This document shows, one piece after another, positions 1 through 12,289 of a stretch of DNA of 64,000 nt. Location of the stretch: contig NC_135248.1 of NCBI RefSeq assembly GCF_947623445.1, forward strand, positions 14,083,820 through 14,147,819. Direction: 5' to 3'. The notes under the pieces are model-generated. The model saw only the letters and a program-made list of their open reading frames with translations, was not told where the DNA came from and did not search any database. Every line of letters begins with the position of its first letter. Positions within the stretch are counted from its first letter, which is position 1. Source of the DNA: Clavelina lepadiformis. Taxonomy: Eukaryota; Chordata; Ascidiacea; Aplousobranchia; Clavelinidae. A program made the position numbers and the translations under genes.

Positions 1-3000
1 TCATTTCTTAAGGAGGATGGCACATTATTGATACTTATGTTGAATTCATTTTCAAAGTATTTAAGAGCTTGTTGATATTTTTCAGCATTTTTTCGGGATT
101 GGCTGTAAAACCACCTATTGGCTTCCTGTTAATGCAAATATTCAATTTTCATTAAAAATATAGAAAAGACGCAAAGGTGAATTATACTGTAATCATCAAA
201 TATTATCTGTTATATTTTTGATCCGAACCAACCTTATAGAAGTCAATTTTCTTCTTTGACGTCCATAAAAGTGGATGAAACTTCACAAGTTGAATTGCTG
301 GTCGCTTTTCTGGGTCAAAATCAACCTCCTTTTTTTCTTGGTCAAAGCCAAACATCTTCTTTATCAAATCCTTAGCAAGTTCCTTTTGCTCTTGGGATAA
401 ATTGTCCACTAGAAATGTTGTTCAAACAGGAAAAAGGTACGTTTTGTAGACAAAATATGGTTTAGTTATTCTACGTGAAATTTTACAAGAACCAAACATA
501 ATAATATAAAATGTAAACAAAAACAACTGGCAAAGGTTGCAGAAAACTTACAGCGATGCTTGATAGCATCAAAGAAGATCACTATAATAGAGAGGCACGT
601 ATGTGTCACCTTAAAACACACATGCCCGAGGGTATGAGCACAACAAATATCCTACTACCTCAATTTAGGTAGTTTATTTAGGTATTTAACAACAAGCATT
701 CTACTATCTGAATTTAGATTATTATTTTTTTAGATCAAAAAACGAACAAAAAGCGCTGGAATTGGCACTACGTGGCACTATGTGTTAATTAAAATGAAGT
801 TATAAAAACATACTTCTAAAAATCTTGAAGTAATCTTTCTTGAAAAATGTAATTCGGTACAGGGATTCGGTACTTTTACAAAAAACTACTGACGGTACTG
901 GAATCAGTATTGAAAAAAGAACCGCGGTACCGTAATTCGATACCATAGTACCGTGGTACTGCCTACCTCTGATGTCCGAGTGCACAAATGTCATTATTAA
1001 GTCATTATTAAGCAAAACAAAGTGTATCAACTTTTAGACAACAAGGCACCTGAGTCAAGAAGATCCAAATCAGGAGAAGCTTTTTGTTGAATGTTGTGGG
1101 GTGCTTCGTGAGAAGTTTTGTCACCAAATGGATGACGCCCATTTGTGAGGACATAATACAAGGTAATGCCAAGTGAAAATATATCGCCAGACTTTCTCTG
1201 TAAAATTTTGATATTTAAAGATTAAATATAAAGACACCTTCAAAAAGTATTGATGATTTGAGTAAGATTGCAGAGGTCGGTCTGACTTGATGGAAGTGGT
1301 TTAATTCATGATGATTGAGGCATACAATGTTTGATTGATAAAGTACAAAGTTATAGTACAATCATACAAAGTTTGTGAGATAAAAAATAAAACTAAAATG
1401 TTAAGAATTCGGAGATTTATTATTCTGGAGTGTGCATCACTACAGCTAGTGTACCCATGATGTTTCACGACTTCCATCTTCTCTCCGATGATACTCAGGA
1501 GCCATGAATGCCTCAGTGCTAGTTGAAGTGGTGGGTGCGCTCGATACATCAGTTGCCAATATTTTGCTTAAACCAAAATCAGTCACTTTTATTGTTGCAT
1601 TTTTATCACTTGAACGAATCAAGAAATTGCTTGGCTTCACGTCTCTATGAACTAAACAAAGAAAAGTTTATTTATGTTTATTTATACACATAACAAATAT
1701 CAACTATTTCAAAAGCATATTTTAACAGCGAAGGAGGCAAAGTTCAACTGATTTGAAAGAGGTGAAAGAATTAGAATCTTGACCAAATTATTGTTTGTTT
1801 ACACTGCACGCAAAATTTAGTAATGTGTGCTCAGAAACCGTACAATGGAGTGGGTACAAAAGGATTTTGCACACCTAATTAATTATATCTGCCAAACTGC
1901 AATCTTCACTGAGCATATCACAGTTGACTGTCATATTTTCGTAAAAGTTTTAGGTCCTAAAATGTTTTTTAAGAATAGTTTATCCGGTGGATTCAGAAAA
2001 TAATTAAATGTGTTCTTTGATATCAAACAAATTAGTTTTTGAGCTAGCAATGAACACTCTATGAGCAAGTTATAAAAAGTACTTACTAATATTTTGTCCA
2101 TGTAAATAGAAAATTCCCTCAATTATATGTTTGCAGATTTCCAAAGCAGTTAAATTGCAAGCATTAAGTTCACCCTTCTTTGTCCACTGCAAAAAATACG
2201 TAATAAACTATTTTATTTTTCTGTATCAACTCTTGTTCCATTGTAATTTTTAGAAATTTGTTCGAGACTTTGCAGGACTAAATTTGGTGCATTTATTTAA
2301 ACAAATAATGGAATTAATAATATTTAGGAATATTTGGAGCAAATGTTCTTAATTCACTGCCACTCACTAACCAACTTATTTCTCCAATTTAACTTAAAAT
2401 TGCTTGAAAGATAGTCGTGAATACCAGTCACTGAAAAAAGTATATACTTGATTCGTTTAGTGGTTTAGTAGCTTGATTATTGGCAAGCTTCCTGTTGTAA
2501 CGTCGTGTCAAAATAAAATCTTTGTAATCTGTTTAATCATCATTTTTGAAAGAAAAAATGTTTCTATTTGGGTAGCCCATAATTCTCACAACGCACAATG
2601 TAAGACAACGGTCCGGTATCGACACAGTGTTGACTGCAGTATTTTAGGATTTAGGAAAACTTAGTATCTAAATCGAATCTCTTTATTCACTAACAGCGTG
2701 TGGTGGCTTTTAACACATTTTATCGCTATCGATGATAAGTAGCCAGGGCGGGCATTTGACCAATGCGAGCGATGCGACTGCATTAACCCAGCGCTGCGTA
2801 GCACTGAAACAAGAATAACAATTTAGCTTTTATTTTGTACAAACCACCGAAGTATTATTTCATGATCTGTTCTAAAAAGAAAATCGGCAAGAGGCTTCGC
2901 AATAGCAAAGGCCGGCTCTATATGTACATAGGTCAACCCTAGTCCAATGCACAGGCTGATTGCCCCCTAAAATCTACTATGTGACACAATAAAATCAGCA

Positions 3001-3335
3001 TACCTCCTCAAGATCACCATCACACATTTCCATATACAGTGAAATCGCATCCTCCTAAAAGAATGTGTATGTGAAACTTATGTATGGTAGGCAGCATCTT
3101 TTTACCAAAATTAATTGAAACAGGCCACACTATTTCACCCTAATGCAAAGCATTTTCATAATCAAATAAACTCTTAAATACTTCTTCAATGGTATCAAGA
3201 TAAAGGACCACATTTGGGTGATGAAAGCTGTTGTCACATATTTTCTTGAAAGTGTGTGCTTCGCTTTCTGGATATTTGACATGGTCCTTTGAAACCCGCT
3301 TCTCAATGATCACCGTTCCATCATTTTTCCGGCAT
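1..3335 (-). CDS. IRE1/RNase L-like protein kinase, partial at both ends
   Basis: Exons on the minus strand, in gene order, are 3335-3182, 3054-3004, 2186-2087, 1651-1455, 1197-1050, 408-233 and 125 to beyond base 1. Every junction has GT/AG ends and matching phase. The translation shows a kinase N-lobe with a beta-3 lysine (VIIEKRVSKD), then HPNVVLYLD, the catalytic loop HRDVKPSNFL, the metal-binding DFG in VTDFGLSKIL, and DIFSLGITLYYVLTNGRHPFGD. The C-lobe end reads EKRPAIQLVKFHPLLW. The DIFS, NGRHPFGD and HP-x-x-W segments are the IRE1/RNase L flavour. The last exon (EANRWFYSQSRKNAEKYQ...) lies where a KEN ribonuclease domain would begin but is not clearly KEN-like, and it leaves the window. 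The glycine-loop exon and any N-terminal sensor domain lie upstream of 3335 and were not found; the first exon needs two bases from a preceding exon. All catalytic residues seen are intact, so kinase activity is likely. RNase activity and an unfolded-protein-response role cannot be judged from this piece. Confidence 0.85.
800..971. repeat. Palindrome-rich hAT-like repeat fragment
   Basis: The stretch is built from repeated GGTACY/CGGTAC motifs. On the minus strand it starts CAGAGGTAGGCAGTACC at 971, the form of a hAT-type terminal inverted repeat. I did not find a matching opposite terminus or a target-site duplication, so it may be truncated. It lies in a kinase-gene intron, between the exons ending at 408 and at 1050. 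Confidence 0.4.
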
Positions 3336-3529
3336 CTACAATCAAAAGTATGTTTAAATTATTTACTGGATGAATATATACTTGCTTCTAGTGATTGTAG
3401 CAACACTTGAGAAAAGTTTTCACCAACTCTGGTGGATGTTACAAAAACGTTTTCTAATGTTTGCCTTTCTGTAAGTTATTACGATTGTTTGCCCGTTTTA
3501 TGCAGACCTTATTTAAAAAGCAAATAAAA

Positions 3530-5150
3530 TGACTGATGGTAAACCGCACAGAAGCGCAACAAACGCTGAGGACATGTCTTTTTCTAGAAGACAAAAAATA
3601 ACATGCTACAGGTGCGGATGGAAAGGTCACATAGGATGAGACCCAAAATGGCCAGCCAAACGAAGAGGGTGCTGCAAATGTGGGAACACGAGTAACTTTG
3701 CTGTTTGCTGCAAAATGGACCAGAATCTAAGACAAAAAGCTGCTGGAAGCCTACGTCAAATCCAAGATTCAGGTGCTGAAGGACCAGAATATCTGTCAAA
3801 GTTAGAAATGAATGACCTTGGTAGCTATCAAGGTGAAAGTTGAACTGATTGTTGATTCAGGAGCATCCTGCAATGTTATAAATTATATGCTGTGGGAACA
3901 TTTGAAACTAAGATCTGCAAAATGTAAGTGTTTTTAACGATAGAAATAATTACGCTTATGGCAGTGATACCTCCTAGAAGGTGATTGGTGCATTTCAAGC
4001 TTGTGTGAACGTTCCTGGGAAAACTCCACCTACTATTGACTTCGTAGTTATTGAAGGAGACGGAGAAGCACTTCTTGGAAAGCGTACTGCAACAGATCTT
4101 GGCATTCTCTCAATTAAAGCACTGAGCAGTTATTACAGAAGTATGGTTCCTGTTTTGAAGGGATTGTAAAGGTGAAAGATTTCCAGTTAAAGAATCTCGT
4201 TGACGAAAATGTCACTGCTGTCTGTCAACATCTATATTGTATCCCTTACCAGTTACCACATTTGTGACCGTTTAACCAAGAAGCTGAAGGAACTGGAATC
4301 CTTTGATATCATTGAAAAGGTTAGTGGATATACAACTTGGGCTTCACCGGTAATTGTCATGTCAAAATCGAATGCTGACATTCGCCTGTGTGTGGTGGTG
4401 TAGCAAGCTAATAAAAAGCTATAAAGACATCCAATACCAATCATTGATGAAGTATTACAAGACATGAACCAATGTGAAATGTTTAGTAAACTGGATATCA
4501 AATCGAATGATCATTAAAAATCGCTTATCATCAAATCGAATTAGACCCTCAGTCTAGAGAAATAACAACATTTGTCACTCATGAAGAGTGAGTAATGTTT
4601 GTCACTTAATTCATTGTAAAAGTCTCATGTTTGGTGTGAGTTGTGCACCCGAAGTGTATCAACGTGTGATGCAACAGACTATACAATTTGCTGGTGACCA
4701 TGATGCAGAAGTCGAGGAAAAGGGGAAGGACCATGCAGATTTAAGACAGTCTGTTGTGCTTAGTGCCGTTAGACCTGGGTTAGACCTTAAATTATTATCT
4801 ACTACATTCCTTAGAGAACCTTTTGTTGTGGTAGAAAAACATGGAAACAGTGTTGTAGTTGATAATGTTGGTGTGCAGGATAAATGTAATGATAATTTTG
4901 TAAAATGTTTTTATTGAATATGACTTGGGAAGAAAAACTCTGTCGATCCTGTTTTAACCGCAGTGAACTGTGTTCTTTGATGCTAGCTAAATTCTGTTTA
5001 CAGGGAATTATACATTTGACATGGGAGGAAATATAGCATCTGTATAATATTTGTGTTGGCGGCACCATGTGTTTGTTTGTACCTTATATGCGGTCATGTT
5101 GTTAGTTGACATTGTCAAATAAACTTATTTCTGTTGGAGCGTATAAGCCT
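3530..5150 (+). mobile_element. Decayed Ty3/gypsy-type retrotransposon with internal deletion
   Basis: A Cys-rich zinc-knuckle segment (CYRCGWKGHIG) at about 3600-3720 marks the nucleocapsid. A protease active-site motif (VDSGAS) follows at about 3850, then reverse transcriptase blocks at 4265-4680 (ELESFDIIEKV, MFSKLDIK, LMFGVSCAPEVYQRVMQQ). Stops and frameshifts break the frame many times. After RT the frame passes within about 40 codons to a segment like the C-terminal end of a gypsy integrase (FLREPFVVVEKHGNSVVVDN, about 4805-4870), so RNase H and most of integrase are deleted. A purine run (gggaggaaat, about 5022) followed by TGTATAATATTTG may mark the start of a 3' LTR, with AATAAA near 5120. 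The element is dead. It lies just upstream of the visible kinase exons, possibly in an intron of that gene. Confidence 0.75.
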
Positions 5151-8100
5151 TGGATGACATATGGTGTACTAATAAAAAAAGGCAATCAGGCATTCATTCT
5201 TTTAAACCTATTTCTATTTGCTAACGGTTCTTAACCGGAAAAATGAATGAAAAAATTCTTTCAAATAAAGTTTGGTTGTAGCCTACCCTTTTATTTGTGT
5301 TTTTGGTTTATTAAGCGCTCTTATCTGTGTAAGGACACGTTTAATAAACAGAGTTAAAAAAAATATTACGAAAAAATTATATCGTTGGCAGTTCGAAAAG
5401 AACACTGAGTACTTCGTGAAACACGTTTGGAAACACAAAGAAACAGATTATTTCTTATACTTAATCTGAAACACGTTCACATTTAAGTAGACATGAAACA
5501 TTTCAAAATCAATGTACCATACGTTAAGTTCTGTTTTTGTTCGGGTTGTAGGTAAACTGGCAGCATTCAAATCTCTGTATACAAAGCCGAAGATTGCAAA
5601 ATAACACTTTGACAGTTTTCAGATTAACTTAGGTAATCACGGTAAAAAAAACATGTTTAATTACAGTATGAAAAACTCACTGTGTCAGTGAAAACAATAG
5701 GGTTGGCGAAAACGAACATGTAAACTTAGTAGGCATAAGTACTCCATACTACCATTTTATTTGTTTTCTGCAGTATAGCAATTGCCCAATCGCTGTATAC
5801 TCCCAAACAGGTGTGGCCAACTCATGCCTAAACTGATGCTACGAGAGTTGCTATTTTATATTACTGCAATACATAGACTTTACCTTTGTGGTACATTTCA
5901 AAACTGTAGCGGCAAACACATAGTCACAATGGAATGAAAATATGGCCAAACAAGTAGTTTATATAAACTAGGTAAATCATATTAGGTACTACGACACTTC
6001 TGTCGTTCGATAAAGTGTCGTTCGATAAACTGTCTTTCGATTAAGTGTCGCCTCACGATCATATTATTACATAAAACATACTATTTGATTTCAGCCTCTA
6101 AGAAATCAAAGGCGTCACAACTATGTAATAAATGTGTGATTATAATTTGTTGCATAAGATCAAATACTGTGCTGATGCACCTGCGAAACTTATCGCGGTG
6201 TTTGTGCGTTTCGCCGGTAAGTTTTTAAACTTTCTTAAAAGACTCGGTTTGTTACTTGTCAGTCACTTAATACGCCTACTACTGAAATACCGACTAACTC
6301 TACCAAAGGAACCCCTTCCTCAATTTTAGCCCCAACCAGTCTTAATCCTGGTTTTTAAACAAAGTATATTTTTAAATAGACTCTGACTGCACCTTATTAG
6401 CCAAACTATACCACAAAAAGAAAAAAAAAGAAGATATAAAGATGGATGGATAAGTTAACAAAACATCTACTATGATAAAAATTCCAACAAAAAGATAAGA
6501 AGCCTAATAGTAAACTTAAATTTTCTTTGTTTGCTTTGAAACAACACAAACTTGCTAGCATTAAACGACCTAGATAGAAAGTATAACTTACTTATAAATC
6601 TTTGAAACCAAGGTACGTTTCCATGGTGAACTTGTTTCTCGTGGATATTTTTTTTTACGTGAAAATATCCTGCTGAACATTTTTTCAAACTGGCAACATT
6701 TTGTGGAACAAGATAAGTTCTTTGGCCAATATAATGGCCAAAATACAATATAATGTCAATGTACTTACATTTTTTTGGTTAAAACATATCCAATGATGTT
6801 AAGTCATAAATGTTTAAATACAATTAATCTTTCCCTTACTCTAAATAAACTTCTGTTTAGTTGAAGCATTAACAGTTACTTGAAGTTAACAGCATCAACC
6901 ACAAAATTTATCTTCTTTTGTTTATTGAGCAAACATGTAGCTATTAATTAACCAAAAGCACAATTCAACTGCTGAGTCTAGTTAGCATACAAAGGTTTAA
7001 ACCCTATGTCCTTAAGTATCAACCTCAGCAAGTAAGCGCTCGTGAAATCTTCAATTAAATTGACTATCGCCCAGAATGGTAAGAAAATAAGACCAACAGA
7101 CTCACCTAACACATAGGCTTGTTATACAAGATAATGAAGTTCTGCCTGCACTAAATCAACAACTATTTCAACTCTTAATTATTCCATAGATCTCTCAATA
7201 CCAACCTATCTCATACATTACAATTCAATCTGACATCGCTGCTGTGAACATTAGCATTGACTAATGGTGCAACGTCTTGTGACATGACTTCACTGTGTCA
7301 ACATTTTGCACAAGTCAAACAGCAAATGTTATAAATGAACAACGCAACCATGGGCCAATATTACCTTGAAGTCATAAAACATAAGTTCTAAACGACAAAA
7401 AGTGAAAATAACGGCAGATCATTGCCATAGTGCTTCACATCAAATTACACTTCACTGCATGTTTTGGATGATTTTAGGCTGCATTGACTGCTGAAGGTTT
7501 GCTGATTCATGCTGTGTAAAGTTGCATTGCACAAAATATTTGCAACATTTCTAACCCCATGGTTTTACGAATGATTTTGCATTTCAAGATACGCCTTTCA
7601 TGCCATAAAATTTTGACAAATCAAACAAGAGCAGTTTCAGGGATGAACAACCATAGACGTAGGATTCATCCTGACAAAGCAAAGAAACCAAATCAGATTC
7701 TTTTAAATCTAGGAAGGAAAGCTAGAAAGTCCGTTCACTCCACGGTTGATTCTGTTCTGGTTTGCATCATAATTGTGCTACGTACAACTTGTGGCAAAAT
7801 ATAAACAACAAAACATGAAACAATAAGATGCGGCAGCAATTCTGGTTAAAAGTGTGGAATAAAACTTAGTTTACTCTTTAAGCCATGATGTAAAATGATA
7901 AATTGAAGTTGTAAATCAATGGACATAACGCCGTTGTTAACCATTCATCGTAATCCTGACATAAATCAGCCAAAAGTTATAATAGTGAAGCTTTTAGTTC
8001 TTTCATTTTCCTGCTTACTTTGAAACGCCCTAATTTAAAAATACTAAATTCTAAAATTCAATTATGAAATATTTTGCCTAAATCGTCTCCCAATTGTTGT

Positions 8101-8414
8101 AAGAAATATGGTTACAACTGCTTTGTTTATCATAAAATGTTTTGTCAAAAACCTAGCATGAAACTTTATAAAAAAGGCGGCAGCTATTGTCAAGTTTGGT
8201 CAAACATTTAAATAAGTATTAGGGTTTAAAAGGTTGGCACCTATCATTGTAAGTCCCGTGAATGTCTCATTTTTTGAAAGATCGTTTCTTCTCCTTAAGC
8301 TGACATTTTGTGGCAGCAACCACAATCTCTAAAAATTAGAGGTCAGGGTGCATTCTGTGATGCATATGTATGTATATGTATATGCCGAAGGCACATAATG
8401 AGAAAGCCAAAGAC
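5151..8414. other. No recognisable gene
   Basis: The DNA is A+T-rich with only short open frames that match no family I know. At about 6003-6055 there is a short degenerate tandem of GTCGTTCGATAAAGT-type units, like the array at 12.7 kb. The minus-strand frame at 6470-6748 and the plus-strand frame at 7559-7804 show no motif, no convincing splice sites and no homology. Confidence 0.5.
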
Positions 8415-9010
8415 GCGCTATGACTCGAACTGCAGAGTATGGCAAGTTTTCAGCAAGATCTTGTATGACAAGCAACCAAAAATGTTTAGTGTGCTCTTGA
8501 GTGCGCAACTTATGATTTAATTTAAATTTGAAATTTAGATTAAATGGAAAACTTTGGTTTAAAACTTAAGTTAGTAGCTTATGTTACAATAATTTCAAGG
8601 CTCACCAAGGTCAATTTAATTGCATGAATGACGACCTTGACAGTTGACACCATCTTGAATTATAATTTCTGAGCTTCATGTTTTGACACTGAGTCCACAA
8701 ATCCAAGTCGTGTAACAGTAGCAAGCCAGACTGCAGAGTTTGGCATAGGTGCACTCAATACTGCTTTCATGAGCTTAATTGCCGCACTTAACAGGGGTTA
8801 TTTTGCATTTAATGACTTATACAAAAATTATGTTCACTAAATTTTCAATTGATTCAAAGATTGAAAAAGTCAAACTGTGCACATTACAACTAAGTGCATA
8901 TTTCCATTAAGCTTGAGCAGTTTTGCACACTGCACTTGTCATTTTTGGTTGTTTGGTGCACACAAAATCTTGCTGAAAATGGACATATTCTGCAGTCCGG
9001 CCAGCAAGTC
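8415..9010. repeat. Inverted-repeat (foldback) element
   Basis: The segment at about 8415-8510 (GCAGAGTATGGCAAG, TTTTCAGCAAGATCTTGT, CAACCAAAAATG) recurs in inverted orientation at about 8920-9005, where the complement reads TGCAGAATATGTCC, TTTTCAGCAAGATTTTGT and CAACCAAAAATG. A partial internal copy (CAGACTGCAGAGTTTGGCA) lies near 8730. Two long, diverged arms around a roughly 400-bp centre suggest a non-autonomous foldback or MITE-type element. No coding capacity is visible. Confidence 0.55.
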
Positions 9011-9468
9011 GTTAATTAATATATAGCCTAGAAATTAGATTAACTAGACACTGCAAGGAATAGCTTAGAACTTAATCTACCACATTTTCGGTCCAATAGC
9101 ATAATAATATACAGGAAAAAAATGACTGAATGCGTTTCCAAAAATTTGGTTATGAATATCTCTGTATTTAGCCTCTACCAACTGGATAAATACATTCTTG
9201 CGGCTAAATGCTGGTCTGACATGACTAAATCTTTTCCAGTCATTTTTGGTAATGATTATTCCCGTATTTAGACTCTAACGTCACGGACTATGGTTAAGCG
9301 TCAGGGTTAATGCAAAACTAACCCAACAGCTCAGCACTCCAATATCACTGAATATCAACCTGTATCAATATCAACAGTAGGTCTGCTGTAAACCAAAACA
9401 GGAACTATCAGTATACTGGCTGACTGGAAAGTTTGCTAACAGTCTGCACAGAACGTCATAGACTAGAG

Positions 9469-9942
9469 CAGAGGTGACGAACATGCGGCCCGCGGGCCGC
9501 ATTCGGCCCGCCAGACAATTTTGTGCGGCCCACCAAACGATTTGACAAACGCCCATACATGCAAGGCATATAGGACTTATTTAGGGTTGCCATACCGTCC
9601 GGAATTTAGGGTTAAATTTTGCGTCCGGGAGACCAGCAGTCTTGAACGAAGCGTCCGGTGAGACCAGCAGTCTTGAACTTTCTTTCACCTGTTTCTAATC
9701 TTTGCGCAATGCGATATCAAAAGCTGATAGCACAATTGAGTCGCAGCAGTATGTCTTCAATAGATTGCCGCTCTCAATCGATGTATTTTTTGCGGCCGCG
9801 GGAGCAGCTAAAAATCTGCCAAATGAAGCGGTTGTGCTTGAATGCTAATTATTATGCAAAATGTTAAAAAAATTGTGCGGCCCGCTTGCTCAGCCGTAAC
9901 TGACAAAGTGGCCCGCGTCATCGAATAGGATCGTCACCCCTG
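9469..9942. mobile_element. hAT-type MITE with 8-bp target duplication
   Basis: The element starts CAGAGGTGACGAAC and ends with the complement of CAGGGGTGACGATC, an imperfect terminal inverted repeat. It is flanked on both sides by GACTAGAG (9461-9468 and 9943-9950), an exact 8-bp duplication as left by hAT transposases. The subterminal regions carry GCGGCCCGC repeats at both ends, common in hAT elements. The interior holds two related copies of GAGACCAGCAGTCTTGAAC. At 474 bp it encodes no transposase and must have been moved in trans. Confidence 0.85.
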
Positions 9943-9950
9943 GACTAGAG

Positions 9951-11055
9951 GGTAGTCAATAATTGACACTACACCGGTAAGCATTGCGCTTGCGAAACTC
10001 AAAATAAAATCCTCTCTAGGGGAATTACCAAGATCATGTATCTTGTTTGTTTAGCTCCATCGACATCTCCATGGTTCTGTGCGTGTGAAATCACAATACA
10101 GTTAAGCTTCTATGAAGATAAAACAAGCCATGCAAAAACCGATATCAAGAAACCCTTTCAAGTATGTTCATTGCTCAAGTTTTAATGAGCTCAGGTCATG
10201 GAAATATTATTCAACCTGGAAAACAAAATTTAGAGAAGTTAATAAAACGAAATATATCGTGATACAATCAGGTTTGCTTGATCACCTCGTTATCAGGATA
10301 TCACAAAAATCTATTGAACCAAGTCTTTCTCATGTTAAAACTTAATATTTTAATGTGAAGGTCAATAAATCTTGTTTAAAGGGTTTGCCTTAGTTCTAAG
10401 TGAGGAAAATTTCAAGCATATTTTTCTGGAATATTTCTATGGTCACCTGGATTCGAACTCGGTAAGATGTCTTTGTTGGAGGCAAATATGATCTATCTTT
10501 GATTGTAAACACAGCAATTGTCACTTGACAATAAAGTTGATGCTCACGAAGTATATGAGTTGTTGCTGCATATACTTCGAACTATCGAGTTGTTACTCAA
10601 TCAAAACATTTAGAATGTTGAGCTTATATCTTTTATAAATGAGGACATCTATGTGCAAATGCATATCCATCTATCAGCTTTCCCCTTAAACTGCAAAACA
10701 CATTTTGCAAATGTTTTACTACATATCAAAAAGAATGAAAAAGGAAAAGCGAGTGATTTATGACGTAATACCGTACATCTTAACAAATGTAGGCACAAAA
10801 TTTATTTTTCAAATACAGTACTGTAAAGCGCTTTAACATTATTACACCTTGACAGAAACCATGGATGCGGAATCAGCCAAATAAAAACCCTTAAACCTCC
10901 CGTTAGAAATATAAAAGCACAATCTTTAAGTAGTTTGACATGAAAGCAACAAACAGATGCCTACGTCTTAAACAAAATCACAAGTTGAAAGCGGAATTTT
11001 TGTAAAATCTTTTCGATTGTTTTTTCAATCCCGGTAGAAATTCTTCTGCAAAAAA
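9951..11055. other. Intergenic, with one tRNA-like fragment
   Basis: No gene is recognised. Near 10441-10495 the minus strand reads CTTACCGAGTTCGAATCCAGG, a T-arm/B-box-like sequence as in the 17-kb cluster. The plus-strand frame at 10112-10345 has no recognisable motif. Confidence 0.4.
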
Positions 11056-12246
11056 TCAAGCTTCTTCGTCGGCAAAATATTGGTATTCTTCGTAGTTGTT
11101 GACGTCATAAAATGAGGAAACTATTCCTTCCAACCTGGCCTGGCCGGCGTCCCCGTTCAAAATCGATCCCAAGTCGTATTCCGGGTCTTGTGGGTAATTG
11201 GCAAAGTTCGAGTCGGGAAATTTGAAATATTCATCCGATGAAATCACAGAACGACCGTTGGCTGAGGAACAACATGAAAATATAATTACAGCCAAATACT
11301 CTGACATTGTTTATAGTAACGAACTGTTAACTTGTTAAATTAATTGTCGCTGATGATCATCAAGAATCTCAAACTTACCTTCTTGGTAATCGTACTCGCT
11401 GTAGTCCGAGTTGTAATCACCATCTTGAATATCTTTCTCTTCATCTTGCTGAAGCATGCTCTTCAAGTCCAACTTCTCCTCAAAGTTGGAAATGAGAGGT
11501 TGCGGATATTCCTCAACATCGGGAGGTTCCTGGGTAGGGCCGGTGTCGTTTTGTTTGTCCGGCTGAAATCTCTGGATGTAGGCGGGCACGAGAACTTGAA
11601 GCAACAGCATGATGCTGTTCAGGACCCGGACTCGATCTCTGTTCTCATCGACAGCGTCGTTCGTTTCTCTCGCGATCTACAGAAAAATAAACAAGGGATT
11701 TAGTATATACAGGATGCTACTATCAATGTTAAGTTAATGCTTGAGACAGCTGAGGCAAATAGACATCATAGCAAACTATGCAGTCAGTCTGTGCAGAGTT
11801 TTAATCATACTTAATAGGATTCTATTCATTTGTAATTATGTACGTTTGCTAATTAATATCTTAATATTATTATAATAAGTTTATAAAATTTTGTTTGTGG
11901 TTGTTCCAGCACTGACCTGTCGCAAGTAATCCAAAGCGGTGGAGAAATAATCAAAGTAATTGGTGGAGTTTGCTTCCATTATTTCGATTTCATTGCTCAT
12001 GCGCTCCATCTGGCGGCCAGATGTGTCAAAAGCCAACTGTTTTGAAATAAAAGATTGTCCGTATTTTGTCATTGTATAAGCATGGGTGATAAATGTGCTG
12101 TTTAGCGCACAACACAATCTTACCTGGAAATCCACTAGGAGTGCTGCTATGCCAGTAACCTCAGCACTGAGAGTTTCATTGACATCAAAAACTGATTGTT
12201 CGATTGTGGCTATGGTGGAGGCAAAACTGGCGAAGACGTCCATTGG
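11056..12246 (-). CDS. Uncharacterised acidic Tyr/Asp-rich protein, four exons
   Basis: Exons in gene order are 12246-12124, 12036-11917, 11676-11379 and 11261-11056 (TGA at 11058-11056). All introns are GT-AG, with phases 0, 0 and 1. The 747 nt give 248 residues if the reading starts at the first exon base; the first ATG is at 12243. The N-terminal 80 residues look helical (IEQSVFDVNETLSAEV, RQMERMSNEIEIMEANS). A hydrophobic stretch LNSIMLLLQVLVPAYI lies near residue 100. The rest is Pro/Glu/Asp-rich with clustered Tyr beside acidic residues (DYNSDYSEYDYQE, YDVNNYEEYQYFADEEA), which would suit tyrosine sulfation if secreted. I recognise no family. The first exon follows a pyrimidine-rich AG, so it is either an internal exon with the true start upstream or a spliced-leader trans-splice site just before ATG. 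No further 5' exon was found. The clean phases argue for a real, expressed gene. Confidence 0.7.
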
Positions 12247-12289
12247 CTGAAAAGGAAAAATAGTTTAATACTCCATAAAAGCAATATTG

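Noticed and set aside
6470..6748. 92-codon minus frame as a missing kinase exon
   Set aside because: It lacks a glycine-rich loop and has no donor of the phase required by the exon at 3335.
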